From a bacterium (GTDB lineage Bacteria > Vulcanimicrobiota > Xenobia > Xenobiales > JADMJV01), in contig JASBRJ010000129.1 of assembly GCA_030149525.1 (NCBI GenBank), positions 1 through 52,722 of the forward strand: a DNA stretch of 52,722 bases. Direction: 5' to 3'. Below the pieces are notes generated by a model that did not search any database, was not told where the DNA came from, and saw only the letters and a list, made by a program, of their open reading frames with translations. Every line of letters begins with the position of its first letter. Positions within the stretch are counted from its first letter, which is position 1. The translations under genes and the position numbers were made by a program. Positions 17,055 through 25,520 of this stretch are shown here, in pieces.

Positions 17055-19145
17055 CTATCTTTCCGGTTCGAACCAATCGTCGTCGTCTCCGGAGCCCAGC
17101 CAGCCTTCTCTGTCTTCCTCCACAGGGGCGGGTGGAGGGGCGACCGGACGGTCCGGGATGTCGGCGATGGAGCCGCCACCCATGGGAGCGTTTTCCATCA
17201 GTCCTTGACCTTCCAGCGTGGGAGCCGGAGTTTCGGGCGCCTGAGGGCCTACTTTTTCCCGCAATTCTTCAATTCTGTTGCGAATAGTGGGAGTTGCCAG
17301 ATTCAGAGGATCCAGAAGCACGAAGCGCTGGTACATTTCCAGAGCTCTCGCGTGATCTTTCTGTTTCTCGGCTACGATACCCAATCCGCGAACGGCAATC
17401 GAATCCATGAAATCGTACTTGAGAGCGTTGCTATAGGCCTCTTCTGCAGCCTTGATGTTGCCCAGGAGGGAGTGACAGTCTCCCAATAAGCTCCAAAGGC
17501 TCGACTCGGCAGGCGCACAGCCGGTTTGATGCTCGGCCGAGCTTCTCACTTCCTCGGCCAGGGCCAGAGCTTCCTCCCGGCGTTTCAGCATGACCAAGAT
17601 CTTGACTTTGCGGAAGACCTGATGAATGGAATCAGGATAAGTCTGGCAGATCTCTTCCATGGTTTGATAAGCCGACTCGATCTGATCGGTTCTCATTTGA
17701 GAGGTGGCCAGTGCAACCGCCAAGTTGGAGTGGACATCTTCCGTGGCGTAGGTGCATTCCAACCCTTTTTTGGCCGATTCGATAGCTTTGTGCCACTCTT
17801 CTCGGCGCACCCAGTACTCGGCCAGGCCTAAATGGGAGCGAGCATCCCGAGGTGACTGAACCACGGAACGCAGATAAAGCTCTTCAGCCGTTTCAAGCTC
17901 TTCCACCGCCTCATAGATAGGGGCGATCATGGCCAGGTTCGATTCCAGCTCTCGCTGGTAGATCTCAAGCGACTCACGATAACGACCGGTGCGGAAATAG
18001 AGATCGGCCAGAGCGCGCTCGATGGCTCTTCGGACCGAGCGTTTCTCGTTGGGGTCGTAGATAATTTCGCTGTAATAGTCGACGGCGTCTTGAGAGCGAC
18101 CCATTCTGACATATAGGCGACCCAGCTCCCAGAGAGCCTGAGAGTTCCGTGAGTCGGCTCGCAGCGCGCTTTTGAGAGTTTCGATAGCCTTCTCGAATTC
18201 GCCACCTTGAATCTGTTGACGAGCTAGAATCGTCCAAGCACGTGAGTCGCCGCGGTAGTCCTGGAGATGGGTTTGAAGTTCCGCAGTGAATTCCGCGTTC
18301 ATTCGACGCCAGTCCTCAACGAATCCCGAGGCTGCGTAAACTTTCAGAAGTTCCCATTTCCATTCCCGGATATTGCGATGATGGGGATTCGTGGAGATGG
18401 CTTGTTTGTAGAAGGTGCGGGCCGCTTCCAGGTCTCGCACTCGATAGCTCAAACGAGCGGCCGACTCCAACAGTCCACCACTCTTGGGCTGAAAACCCAG
18501 GGCTTTGGCCAGCAGCCTCAAGCCGATGCGCTGGAGTTCGCGGCGGCGACCGGGCTCAAACCCTTTGCCCAACATCTCATCGTAAAAGGTGCCGCCCAGA
18601 GGGTCGGTCTGATCCTTTCGAAGATCGACAAGCTTGGAGTAGGACTGCTCGGCGGTTTGAAAATCGCCCGCACGAACCGCAGTGCCGGCCAACCGTCTGA
18701 TGGAGTCCGGATCTTCCGAATCGAACTGAATAACCCAACGACGCCATTCCAGGGCGGCCTGATAGCGACCCTCTTCTTCCAGGGCTTCGGCCAACTTGAC
18801 ACCGAAGAATGGGTCTTTCATCTCCCTGGCTGCAAGTTGAAGACACGCTCTCATCTTTCCGCGCTCGCCCAGCTTGCGCAGCAGGCGATACTTCTTGATG
18901 TGGAGTTCTCGATCTTTAGGGTTTTCTGCTAGCTTTTCTTCGACATCCTCAAGCTGCTCCTCAAGGTCGTCGTCTCCGACGTCGCCGAAGCGGGGTTTAA
19001 GGGAATCCCCCTGGTGGCGGCGCAGCGCGGATTCTTTGGAGAACCCGTCTTTTCTGGTGAGACCTCTGGCGTCTGCACCACCCTTCTCTTTTCCTTTAGG
19101 AGGCATAGCCGGTTTTAAACCGGACTTTCCCATCTTATTCTTCAT
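17055..19145 (-). CDS. Large TPR-repeat protein, 696 aa
   Basis: A soluble protein made mostly of tetratricopeptide repeats (about 65-640), such as QALWELGRLYVRMGRSQDAVDYYSEI, DARSHLGLAEYWVRREEWHKAIESAKKGL and AEEAYSNALKYD. The first 55 residues are basic and Gly/Lys-rich, then an acidic patch (GDDDLEEQLEDVEEKL). The last 60 residues are Pro-rich and end with an acidic tail (GDDDDWFEP). No enzymatic domain, signal peptide or membrane segment is seen, so a cytosolic scaffold is likely. The ATG start lies downstream of a leader with a hairpin and a possible 15-codon reading frame. Partners cannot be named. Confidence 0.85.
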   Translation of the reverse strand: MKNKMGKSGLKPAMPPKGKEKGGADARGLTRKDGFSKESALRRHQGDSLKPRFGDVGDDDLEEQLEDVEEKLAENPKDRELHIKKYRLLRKLGERGKMRACLQLAAREMKDPFFGVKLAEALEEEGRYQAALEWRRWVIQFDSEDPDSIRRLAGTAVRAGDFQTAEQSYSKLVDLRKDQTDPLGGTFYDEMLGKGFEPGRRRELQRIGLRLLAKALGFQPKSGGLLESAARLSYRVRDLEAARTFYKQAISTNPHHRNIREWKWELLKVYAASGFVEDWRRMNAEFTAELQTHLQDYRGDSRAWTILARQQIQGGEFEKAIETLKSALRADSRNSQALWELGRLYVRMGRSQDAVDYYSEIIYDPNEKRSVRRAIERALADLYFRTGRYRESLEIYQRELESNLAMIAPIYEAVEELETAEELYLRSVVQSPRDARSHLGLAEYWVRREEWHKAIESAKKGLECTYATEDVHSNLAVALATSQMRTDQIESAYQTMEEICQTYPDSIHQVFRKVKILVMLKRREEALALAEEVRSSAEHQTGCAPAESSLWSLLGDCHSLLGNIKAAEEAYSNALKYDFMDSIAVRGLGIVAEKQKDHARALEMYQRFVLLDPLNLATPTIRNRIEELREKVGPQAPETPAPTLEGQGLMENAPMGGGSIADIPDRPVAPPPAPVEEDREGWLGSGDDDDWFEPER

Positions 19146-19165
19146 TCGAGGACTTTCTCTCCCTA

Positions 19166-19188
19166 CGGTCAGGGGCTTCTCCTGACCG
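19166..19188. promoter_or_regulatory. Perfect hairpin in the leader of the TPR gene
   Basis: CGGTCAGG (19166-19173) and CCTGACCG (19181-19188) form an 8-bp perfect inverted repeat with a 7-base loop, about 20 bases before the TPR start codon. There is no T run, so it is not an intrinsic terminator. It may be an operator or a translational control hairpin. Confidence 0.45.
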
Positions 19189-19211
19189 AAGCTGCGCCTA
19201 CAGAATACTGG

Positions 19212-19259
19212 CTAGAGTAAACTTCCCCAGCGCGGCTCGTCATCCTTCTGTTCCGTCAT
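19212..19259 (-). CDS. Possible 15-codon leader peptide upstream of the TPR gene
   Basis: An ATG at 19257-19259 opens a frame of 15 codons (MTEQKDDEPRWGSLL) ending with TAG at 19212-19214. A GAGGGG lies about 8 bases before the ATG, better than the site of the downstream gene. It sits between the likely promoter area and the hairpin at 19166-19188. Such a layout is typical of leader peptides, but a chance frame is not excluded. Confidence 0.3.
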   Translation of the reverse strand: MTEQKDDEPRWGSLL

Positions 19260-19338
19260 GATATATCCCCTCTATTCTTCGGCCGAAACGAAGGAAACTT
19301 CAACAGGTTTACCCATGGGGCAGGCCAGGTGAAGTGTA

Positions 19339-19366
19339 TTGCGAAACCCCGTTTGCTGAATAATAT
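19339..19366 (+). promoter_or_regulatory. Probable sigma70-type promoter of the PASTA operon
   Basis: TTGCGA (19339-19344) and TAATAT (19361-19366) are spaced by 16 bases, about 58 bases before the start codon of the first PASTA gene. The -10 lies in the palindrome GAATAATATTC. This is a motif-based call only. Confidence 0.5.
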
Positions 19367-19423
19367 TCTGGTTGAAAGTGCTTTCCTTTCATTCTTTTCC
19401 GGAAGGAGAGCCGAGGTTGTAAG

Positions 19424-20650
19424 TTGGCTCAGAAAAAAGCGAAGAAAAAGCAACAACACAAGTCCGATAAAAGCAGGAGCGGTGCGTGGTTGATCGTGTT
19501 TCTGGTCGCCCTTGTCGGGGTGGCAGGTTACCTCTATCTGAAGCCCAGTAAAATCGTCGTGCCGTCCCTGGTCGGAAAGACTCAACAGGAGGCCCAGGAA
19601 GCCCTGGCTCAACTGCGGCTTCGGTCCGAGATTCGATTGGAGACGCCTGCCGCTGAGGACACCCGACCGGGTGTAGTGCTCAAGCAGGCGCCGGCCGAAG
19701 GCGTAGAGCTTCCCGTGGGCTCGGTCGTCACGCTGTTCGTCTCGGACTCTCCGGACGGGATACCTCTTCCCGATGTGGTGGGCAAGACCCGCTCCCAAGC
19801 CGAGGATATCCTCAGGAGGCTCGGCTTCGAGGTCAGCTTTAAGGATGCCCAGTCCGACTCTGTTACAATCGGGCAGGTCATAGCTCAAGAACCTTCCGCT
19901 GAAGCGCGACTGGCCAAAGGTGGAACTGTTGTTTTGACCGTTTCGGCCGGCAAGGGTGAGCAGACCATTCCCAGCCTGACAGGCTTGACTCCCGAAGCCG
20001 CGGAGGAGCAGTTAAAAAAGTTGGGACTGGAGATGGCCGTTTTGCAGGTTGTGCAGTCGGGTTTTCGGAGCGGCGACCCTGTGCGGGTTCTCAGGCAAGA
20101 ACCGGAAGCGGGTCAGAAGATCAAGCCTGGATCACGGGTGACCGTGTTTCTTCCCATTCCAGCGCCATCCGTTCCCGACTCAGGTGCATCAAGTCATGCT
20201 TCCCACGCCCCGCGGTTGGAAGGTTTGACAGTGGCTCAGGCCAGGAAGGTTGCCGGTCAGAAAGGCGTTGAACTCGAGTTCGCCGAGTCGGCCGACGAGG
20301 CCGCCGTGATCACCTTCCAAGATCCCCCTCCCGGAGATCCCCTCTCCGCCGATTCCGCCGTCCTGGTTCGAACGGCGGTCTCTTCAGTCGTCCCGGGAGT
20401 GACGGGGCTCTCGGAGGCCGATGCTCGAGCACGTGTGGAAAAAGCTCAATTGGTGGTAGGAAGTGTCAAGAAGAGTTACGGACCGGTGAAAGGTGAGGTG
20501 CTCGGCCAGAGGCCCGCAGCGGGTATCGAAGTGACGGCCGGCAGCACTGTGGATCTGGTGGTGGGGGACCCCTCTGTGTCGCCCGACGCAGCTAAGAACA
20601 CCGCCCCCGCGCCGACCCCGGCTTTCACCCCGGCGCCCTGGGTGGACTAG
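19424..20650 (+). CDS. PASTA-repeat membrane protein without kinase domain, 408 aa
   Basis: A short basic cytosolic head (KKAKKKQQHKSDKSRS), one membrane segment (about 21-40, AWLIVFLVALVGVAGYLYL) and an extracytoplasmic part of about five PASTA domains. Four are clear (starting VVPSLVGKTQQEAQ, PLPDVVGKTRSQAE, TIPSLTGLTPEAAE and VVPGVTGLSEADAR) and one near 270 is degenerate; a Pro-rich tail follows. PASTA domains bind muropeptides or cell-wall precursors in PrkC-type kinases and penicillin-binding proteins. The kinase half is absent here. The TTG start has GAGG 7 bases upstream. It heads an operon with a second PASTA gene and rpe. Confidence 0.85.
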   Translation: MAQKKAKKKQQHKSDKSRSGAWLIVFLVALVGVAGYLYLKPSKIVVPSLVGKTQQEAQEALAQLRLRSEIRLETPAAEDTRPGVVLKQAPAEGVELPVGSVVTLFVSDSPDGIPLPDVVGKTRSQAEDILRRLGFEVSFKDAQSDSVTIGQVIAQEPSAEARLAKGGTVVLTVSAGKGEQTIPSLTGLTPEAAEEQLKKLGLEMAVLQVVQSGFRSGDPVRVLRQEPEAGQKIKPGSRVTVFLPIPAPSVPDSGASSHASHAPRLEGLTVAQARKVAGQKGVELEFAESADEAAVITFQDPPPGDPLSADSAVLVRTAVSSVVPGVTGLSEADARARVEKAQLVVGSVKKSYGPVKGEVLGQRPAAGIEVTAGSTVDLVVGDPSVSPDAAKNTAPAPTPAFTPAPWVD

Positions 20651-20710
20651 TCGATAGGCACAGTACCTTTCGAGAGAAAATAAAGACTGGAGAAATAAGA
20701 GGCGGTAGAT

Positions 20711-21313
20711 ATGAGTGACAGCAGCGAGCAAGATGTGGAGCTAAAACCATCGCCACTTACCGAGAGTGTTGCGGCGGGTGGGCAGAGTGTGGTGAAGAAG
20801 CTCTTCCCACTCTTATTGGCCTTGATTCTTCTCTCTGCTACGGGATGGTCCATCTCGGTCTTTGCGATGACCATCTATAATGACTATCTCAAGGTCCCGG
20901 AAGAGGTGAAGGTACCCAAGGTGGACGGCTTGGAAATTAAGGAAGCCTACGATCTGATCGAAAAGGCCGGCCTGAACCTCCAAGTGCATGAGTCTCGTTA
21001 CGACAAAACGACGCCTAAGCGGATAGTCCTGAGTCAGGATCCGGCCGGAGGCAAGATGGTACGAGCGGGACGAACTATACTGGTGGTCGTCTCTCTCGGT
21101 CCAGAGTTGATGCCCGTTCCCAAGGTCACCGGGGAATCCCTAAGGACAGCAAAAATCTCTCTTTCCAATAGCAAATTGCGCCTGGGTAAAGTCACCTTCG
21201 AGGAGGCGTCCTACGGTCAAGACGAGGAGGTTGTAAAGCAAAATCCCTCGGCCGGTAAAGATGTTCCCCGGGGAGAGCGCGTGCATCTGACCGTTCGTAG
21301 GGGGTGGCGCTGA
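20711..21313 (+). CDS. Second PASTA-repeat membrane protein, 200 aa
   Basis: A polar N terminus of about 28 residues, one long hydrophobic segment (about 31-53, LFPLLLALILLSATGWSISVFAM) and two PASTA domains beginning VKVPKVDGLEIKEAYDLIEKAGL and MPVPKVTGESLRTAKISLSNSKL. As in the gene before it, the enzyme part of a PrkC-type protein is missing. The ATG has AGAGG about 9 bases upstream. Its TGA overlaps the ATG of rpe by one base, so they are co-translated. The two PASTA proteins may form one envelope sensor complex, which is inference. Confidence 0.85.
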   Translation: MSDSSEQDVELKPSPLTESVAAGGQSVVKKLFPLLLALILLSATGWSISVFAMTIYNDYLKVPEEVKVPKVDGLEIKEAYDLIEKAGLNLQVHESRYDKTTPKRIVLSQDPAGGKMVRAGRTILVVVSLGPELMPVPKVTGESLRTAKISLSNSKLRLGKVTFEEASYGQDEEVVKQNPSAGKDVPRGERVHLTVRRGWR

Positions 21314-21981
21314 TGGCTCGCTCCAGCCTGGTCGTTGCCCCGTCGCTTCTGGCCTGCGATTTCAGTCAAGTGGGCGAGGAAGTTGAGCGTGCGGTAGCGG
21401 CCGGAGCCGATTGGCTTCACCTCGATCTCATGGACGGTCACTTTGTCCCCAACCTGAGTTTCGGCTTTCCCATTATCGCTTCGGTCTCCAAGCGTTTTCC
21501 CGGCTTGCTTCTGGACACCCATCTGATGGTGGATAATCCCCAGGATTATGTGGAGCGACTCGCTGAATTTCCCGTTCACCAGATCACGGTCCATTGGGAG
21601 GCCTGTACCCATCTTCATCGCGTGCTCGGCTCTATCAAGGAGAGGGGAATCAAGGCTGGAGTCGCGTTCAATCCACATTCCCCTATTGACGGTTTGCAGC
21701 ATGTGGCCGATCTTGTGGATTGTGTTTTGGTCATGACCGTGAATCCAGGTTTTGGTGGCCAATCGTTTCTCCACAGCCAGTTGCCCAAAGTGCGTCAAGC
21801 TCGAGCTTGGGCCGACGCCCAACCGCATCCGGTTAGAGTCGAGGTTGACGGTGGAGTGGATGATCTGACCGCCCCTCTTTGCTGTGAAGCCGGCGCCGAC
21901 ACCCTGGTGGCCGGCAGCTACTTATTCAAGGGCGGCGGAATGGATGACAGAATCACGAGGCTTCGACAGGGCGTTGAATAG
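21313..21981 (+). CDS. rpe: Ribulose-phosphate 3-epimerase
   Basis: Interconverts ribulose 5-phosphate and xylulose 5-phosphate in the pentose phosphate pathway. The TIM-barrel shows all signatures: VAPSLLACDFSQVGEEV, HLDLMDGHFVPNLSFG, DTHLMVDNP, HWEAC, VMTVNPGFGGQSF, VDGGVD and AGSYLFKG, with the metal-binding His and Asp residues kept. The ATG at 21313 overlaps the stop of the PASTA gene (TGATG); a GTG 9 bases earlier is less likely. Its place next to PASTA genes mirrors the prkC-rsgA-rpe order of Firmicutes. Confidence 0.96.
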   Translation: MARSSLVVAPSLLACDFSQVGEEVERAVAAGADWLHLDLMDGHFVPNLSFGFPIIASVSKRFPGLLLDTHLMVDNPQDYVERLAEFPVHQITVHWEACTHLHRVLGSIKERGIKAGVAFNPHSPIDGLQHVADLVDCVLVMTVNPGFGGQSFLHSQLPKVRQARAWADAQPHPVRVEVDGGVDDLTAPLCCEAGADTLVAGSYLFKGGGMDDRITRLRQGVE

Positions 21982-23245
21982 AAACCGTCAGAGGATAGAG
22001 AAACGATGCTTGGGGTGGAGGGGGCAGGTTTGCCTCCTTTGTCTGTTGTTGCTCGCCTTTGTAGGGGGTTGTGCCAGACCCGAAAAGCGGACAGTGAAGA
22101 TGAGTTTGTCCGCCGTGAATACCGACGACAAAATCCTTGTCCTCGAAGGGACGACCGATCTGCCGGCCGGAGCTCGGCTGAAAGCAGAGCTTGAAGACCG
22201 CGACGGAAAAGCGGTTTCACGCGACAGCGCTACCGTTCGTCGGGGCACCTTCTTTTTCGATTTCGACCTTTCTCCGTTGAGCGAATTTACCACCTATCAG
22301 GTGGTTGTGACATTCGATCCTCAGGGCTGCCCTTTGAGTGTCTTGACCGAGACCGGTTGGAAGGGGGAGGCTCTCGAAGGGCCCGGTGTGAGCAAGCTCT
22401 CGGATCGTCGAGTCTTTCGCAAAACGGTCCGTGTGCTTCTGTCCCAAGCGGCCTTGGGCAAAGATTGGGAAGGTCGAAACTTCGAAGAGATGGAGCCCAC
22501 CGAGCGGACGCGACTGGTGGAGGAGTTGGAGCGGTTTATCATAGAGAAGCCCAAGGATCGAGAAGCCTTGTTGGCTCTCGGTCGAGCTTACCTCGCGACG
22601 GAGGCGAACGAGTACGCTATGGGGAGTCGAGCGCATCAGCTTCTTCTCCGGGCTGCTCAGGCTCCCGAGAAATCGGCCACCGGCAGAGAGGCTCGTGAAC
22701 TTCTGGCCCAAATCGAGAAGGCCGATAACCAGACTCGGCAGGCGGTTAAGGCCAAGCGAGAAGAGCGGGGAGTGGGGCGCTACCGAAAAGACTTTAAAAT
22801 TCTCCCTGGTAAGAGTCTAGGAGGGTTTCGACTTGGGGCGCCTTACAGGGTGGTGTCTCGATATTTTGAGCTGGAGAAGCCGGCGGACTTTTCTCGTCCT
22901 GGAGTGGACCCTACAGTCAAGGTGAAAGACTTTCACGGAGTCTCCTTGACCTACGGTCAGTTGAATCAGAATCTCATCGCTGCCCGAACGACCAGCGAGA
23001 AGTTTCGGTTGCCGGAGGGTGTTGGGGTCGGCTCCTTGTTGCAAGAGGCTCAGCAGGCTTACGGTCAAACAGCTATTTACACTCCGGAGTTTACCCCTGC
23101 CGGTACTTCCGCAGAGGGGAAGGCGCTGTACACTGGTGTCGTCACAGCGCAGGGGATCGAGTTTGAGGTGACTCGTGAGGTTGATGTCGACTTTGGGATT
23201 CCCGTAGACAAGATTTCTGCCGTCTCGGTGTTTCTGGCCAGATAA
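21974..23245 (+). CDS. Putative lipoprotein of unknown function
   Basis: The N terminus has a basic region, a hydrophobic core (VCLLCLLLLAF) and a lipobox FVGGC, so it should be exported and lipidated. After this come a beta-rich domain (ILVLEGTTDLPAGARLKAEL), a short helical part with a TPR-like motif (REALLALGRAYLATEANEYA) and a C-terminal beta-rich domain containing KSLGGFRLGAPYRVVSRYF. No enzyme motif is seen. Two starts are possible: TTG 21974, overlapping the rpe stop, or TTG 22010, giving a shorter 20-residue signal. I chose the first because of coupling, with low certainty. It is followed by pilT. Confidence 0.75.
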   Translation: MNRNRQRIEKRCLGWRGQVCLLCLLLLAFVGGCARPEKRTVKMSLSAVNTDDKILVLEGTTDLPAGARLKAELEDRDGKAVSRDSATVRRGTFFFDFDLSPLSEFTTYQVVVTFDPQGCPLSVLTETGWKGEALEGPGVSKLSDRRVFRKTVRVLLSQAALGKDWEGRNFEEMEPTERTRLVEELERFIIEKPKDREALLALGRAYLATEANEYAMGSRAHQLLLRAAQAPEKSATGREARELLAQIEKADNQTRQAVKAKREERGVGRYRKDFKILPGKSLGGFRLGAPYRVVSRYFELEKPADFSRPGVDPTVKVKDFHGVSLTYGQLNQNLIAARTTSEKFRLPEGVGVGSLLQEAQQAYGQTAIYTPEFTPAGTSAEGKALYTGVVTAQGIEFEVTREVDVDFGIPVDKISAVSVFLAR

Positions 23246-23278
23246 TCTCTTTGGCTGGAAGCCGAGCGGGTGATTTAT

Positions 23279-23298
23279 CCCGGGGGAGATGCCCCGGG
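23279..23298. promoter_or_regulatory. GC-rich hairpin between the lipoprotein gene and pilT
   Basis: CCCGGGG (23279-23285) pairs with CCCCGGG (23292-23298) over a 6-base loop, about 55 bases before the pilT start. The stem is very strong but lacks a T run, so it may attenuate, stabilise mRNA or act as a Rho-type pause rather than terminate. Confidence 0.4.
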
Positions 23299-23352
23299 GG
23301 TACGTTTGTCTGTCTGGGAGGCGGTGGACCGGCACCGGAGAAGTCGTAGCTT

Positions 23353-24738
23353 ATGGAACTTTTCCCCGACGAACCCCACATACCGCTTTCTCGCCGACCC
23401 GGACAAGATCTCGAGACGCGACTGGAACGCCTGGAAAAGAAGATCGGCAACCTCGAGTCCGCCCTCCAGCGAGTCGTTCATAATCCCGCTCCCGGGCGCG
23501 TCTCAAGTACGGCGAGCGGTCCTGTGGAAGTCGATCTCTCGGAAAGTCTACGCCGCCCCGAGGGCATGAATTTTACCCTCGATGACTTGCTGCGCACCGT
23601 CATTAAGAATCGCGCCAGTGACCTTCATATCAAGCCGAACGCTCCGCCCACCGTGCGTTTGGAAGGGGATTTGGTTCCCATCGGGGACAAGCCGCTGACG
23701 CCTGAAGAGTGCAGATACCTCGTTTTGTCGGCGCTCCCCCCTCGCAAAAGGGAGCCGCTGGCCATGATGCAAGAAATAGACCATGCCCATGTCTCGTTCG
23801 GAGTGCGCTTTCGTATCAACGCTTTCCTGGAGCGGGGGCACTTCACGGCCGCTCTTCGTATGGTCAATAGCGATGTGCCCAGTTTTCAAGAGTTGGGCCT
23901 GCCGCCCGTTCTGGCAAGACTTGCCTCGCTGCAAGACGGGCTCGTTCTCATCACAGGGCCTGCCGGTTCCGGGAAAAGCACAACACTTGCGGCCGTGGTG
24001 GATTGGATCAATCACAATCGACGGACGCATGTGGTGACCATCGAAGATCCTATCGAATACCAGCACACCGACAAGACGGCGTTTATTACCCAGAGGGAAG
24101 TCGGCACCGACACGGCGTCCTTCGTTGAGGCTCTAAGGCAAGCTCTGCGGCAAGATCCCAACGTGATCATGCTAGGGGAGATGCGTGACGCTGAAACGAT
24201 CATGACGGCGGTCACAGCAGCCGAAACAGGTCACCTTGTCCTCTCCACCTTGCACACTCCCAACACGGTGCAGGCCATCGACCGGGTAGTCGACTCTTTT
24301 GACGGTCATTTTCAAAAGCAGGTCAGGATGCTTCTGTCCACTTGTCTGCGCGGGGTCGTCAGTCAAAAGCTTCTCAATCGGCAGGATGGTCGCGGAAGGG
24401 TCCCGGCCGTGGAGGTCCTGGTGAACACTCCCACCATCGCCTCTCACATCCTGGACGGTCAAACTCAAGAGATCTATCAGTATATGCAACGTGGTGCCTC
24501 GGATGGTATGCAGACTTTCACACAGTCGCTCATCGGACTATTGGATCGGGGCTTGATCAGCTATCAGGATGCTGCCCAGGTGGCAGACCGTAAGACGGAA
24601 CTGCGCTTGGCTCGAGAGCAAAGAGTCAAACGGAAGGCTCCGACGCCGCCCGGGCCTCAAGCCAGGCCTGCTGCCGCCAAGGTAGAGAAAGAGCCGAGTC
24701 CCGCCCCCGCCGGCGACAATATTTTGGATCTTCTATGA
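23353..24738 (+). CDS. pilT: PilT/PilU-type pilus retraction ATPase
   Basis: A cytosolic hexameric ATPase that drives type IV pilus retraction. Residues 73-430 match PilT: LLRTVIKNRASDLHI, Walker A GPAGSGKST (202-210), the Asp-box IEDPIEYQH, Walker B NVIMLGEMRD, the His-box LVLSTLHTPNTVQAIDR and the C-terminal LLNRQDGRGRVPAVEVL. The protein (461 aa) is longer than the usual 350-370 aa because of an N-terminal extension (about 1-70) with a short coiled coil (LETRLERLEKKIGNLESAL) and a Pro/Ala-rich tail. No other pilus genes are next to it. It may be PilU or a gliding-type PilT. Confidence 0.93.
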   Translation: MELFPDEPHIPLSRRPGQDLETRLERLEKKIGNLESALQRVVHNPAPGRVSSTASGPVEVDLSESLRRPEGMNFTLDDLLRTVIKNRASDLHIKPNAPPTVRLEGDLVPIGDKPLTPEECRYLVLSALPPRKREPLAMMQEIDHAHVSFGVRFRINAFLERGHFTAALRMVNSDVPSFQELGLPPVLARLASLQDGLVLITGPAGSGKSTTLAAVVDWINHNRRTHVVTIEDPIEYQHTDKTAFITQREVGTDTASFVEALRQALRQDPNVIMLGEMRDAETIMTAVTAAETGHLVLSTLHTPNTVQAIDRVVDSFDGHFQKQVRMLLSTCLRGVVSQKLLNRQDGRGRVPAVEVLVNTPTIASHILDGQTQEIYQYMQRGASDGMQTFTQSLIGLLDRGLISYQDAAQVADRKTELRLAREQRVKRKAPTPPGPQARPAAAKVEKEPSPAPAGDNILDLL

Positions 24739-25436
24739 AGGCTGATTCGGCCTTCTTTCAATGGCTGGCAGGCCACGAGGCGAACAGAGCAGTTGTTCCT
24801 TTCGAGCAGCTGATTCCAACCGGTGCCGAAGCCGAGGGGTGCGCCATAGTAGCCGTTGATTTAGTGAAGGGCTTTTGTGAGCAGGGTCCGCTGGCGAGTC
24901 CTGCGGTGGGTGAGTTGGTGAAACCGGTGAGAGACTTCTTGCTCTCGGCGCGAGAGCATGGGGTGGGGCCTATTTTCTTTCCCTGCGACGCTCACTCGCC
25001 CGACACCCCTGAGTTTGAAGCGTTTCCCCCTCACTGCCTGGCTGGGAGTGAAGAGTCTCAACTCGTCGACATGTTGGCCGAACTCTCATTGTCGCCACCC
25101 GGGCAGCGACTGGATAAGGGATCCGTTTCCAGTCTTTTGGGCACTGGATTGGCAGAGAAGCTAAAGCGAAGCGAGATTCACACCGTTATTTGCGTTGGAG
25201 ATTGTACCGATCTTTGCCTCTATCACTTAGCCGTGGGGCTGCGTTACTATGCCAACCAAGAAGGCCTTGAGTGGCGGGTCGTTGTTCCGGCCGAGCTGGT
25301 GGCAACCTACGACTTGCCGGTGGAGGCGGCTCTCCAGGTGGGGGCTCTGCCACATCCGGGGGAGTTACTTCACTCTATTTTCCTCTACCATTTGGAATTG
25401 AACGGCGTGCGGGTGGTGCGTCGAGTAGGTTTCTAG
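24735..25436 (+). CDS. Isochorismatase-fold cysteine hydrolase, nicotinamidase-like
   Basis: 233 aa with the catalytic triad of the superfamily: Asp42 (VAVDLVKGF), Lys128 (LDKGSVSS) and Cys161 (GDCTDLCLYHLA). A metal-site-like CDAHSPDTPEFEAFPPHC stretch at 84-101 and CLAGSEESQL are like nicotinamidase (PncA), which deamidates nicotinamide for NAD salvage. The match is not close enough to be sure of the substrate. The ATG overlaps the pilT stop as ATGA. A terminator follows directly. Confidence 0.8.
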   Translation: MKADSAFFQWLAGHEANRAVVPFEQLIPTGAEAEGCAIVAVDLVKGFCEQGPLASPAVGELVKPVRDFLLSAREHGVGPIFFPCDAHSPDTPEFEAFPPHCLAGSEESQLVDMLAELSLSPPGQRLDKGSVSSLLGTGLAEKLKRSEIHTVICVGDCTDLCLYHLAVGLRYYANQEGLEWRVVVPAELVATYDLPVEAALQVGALPHPGELLHSIFLYHLELNGVRVVRRVGF

Positions 25437-25461
25437 ACCCGGTTTGTACCCTGGTCTTTTT
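25435..25461 (+). terminator. Probable intrinsic terminator after the pilT operon
   Basis: AGACC (25435-25439) pairs with GGTCT (25453-25457), with an inner GG/CC pair, and is followed by five T residues. The first arm overlaps the stop codon of the hydrolase gene. Confidence 0.55.
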
Positions 25462-25520
25462 GCGGCAGGGGTCTGAGGAAAGTAGAAGAAAATTCACCGA
25501 CCTAAGAAAGTGAGTGTTGC

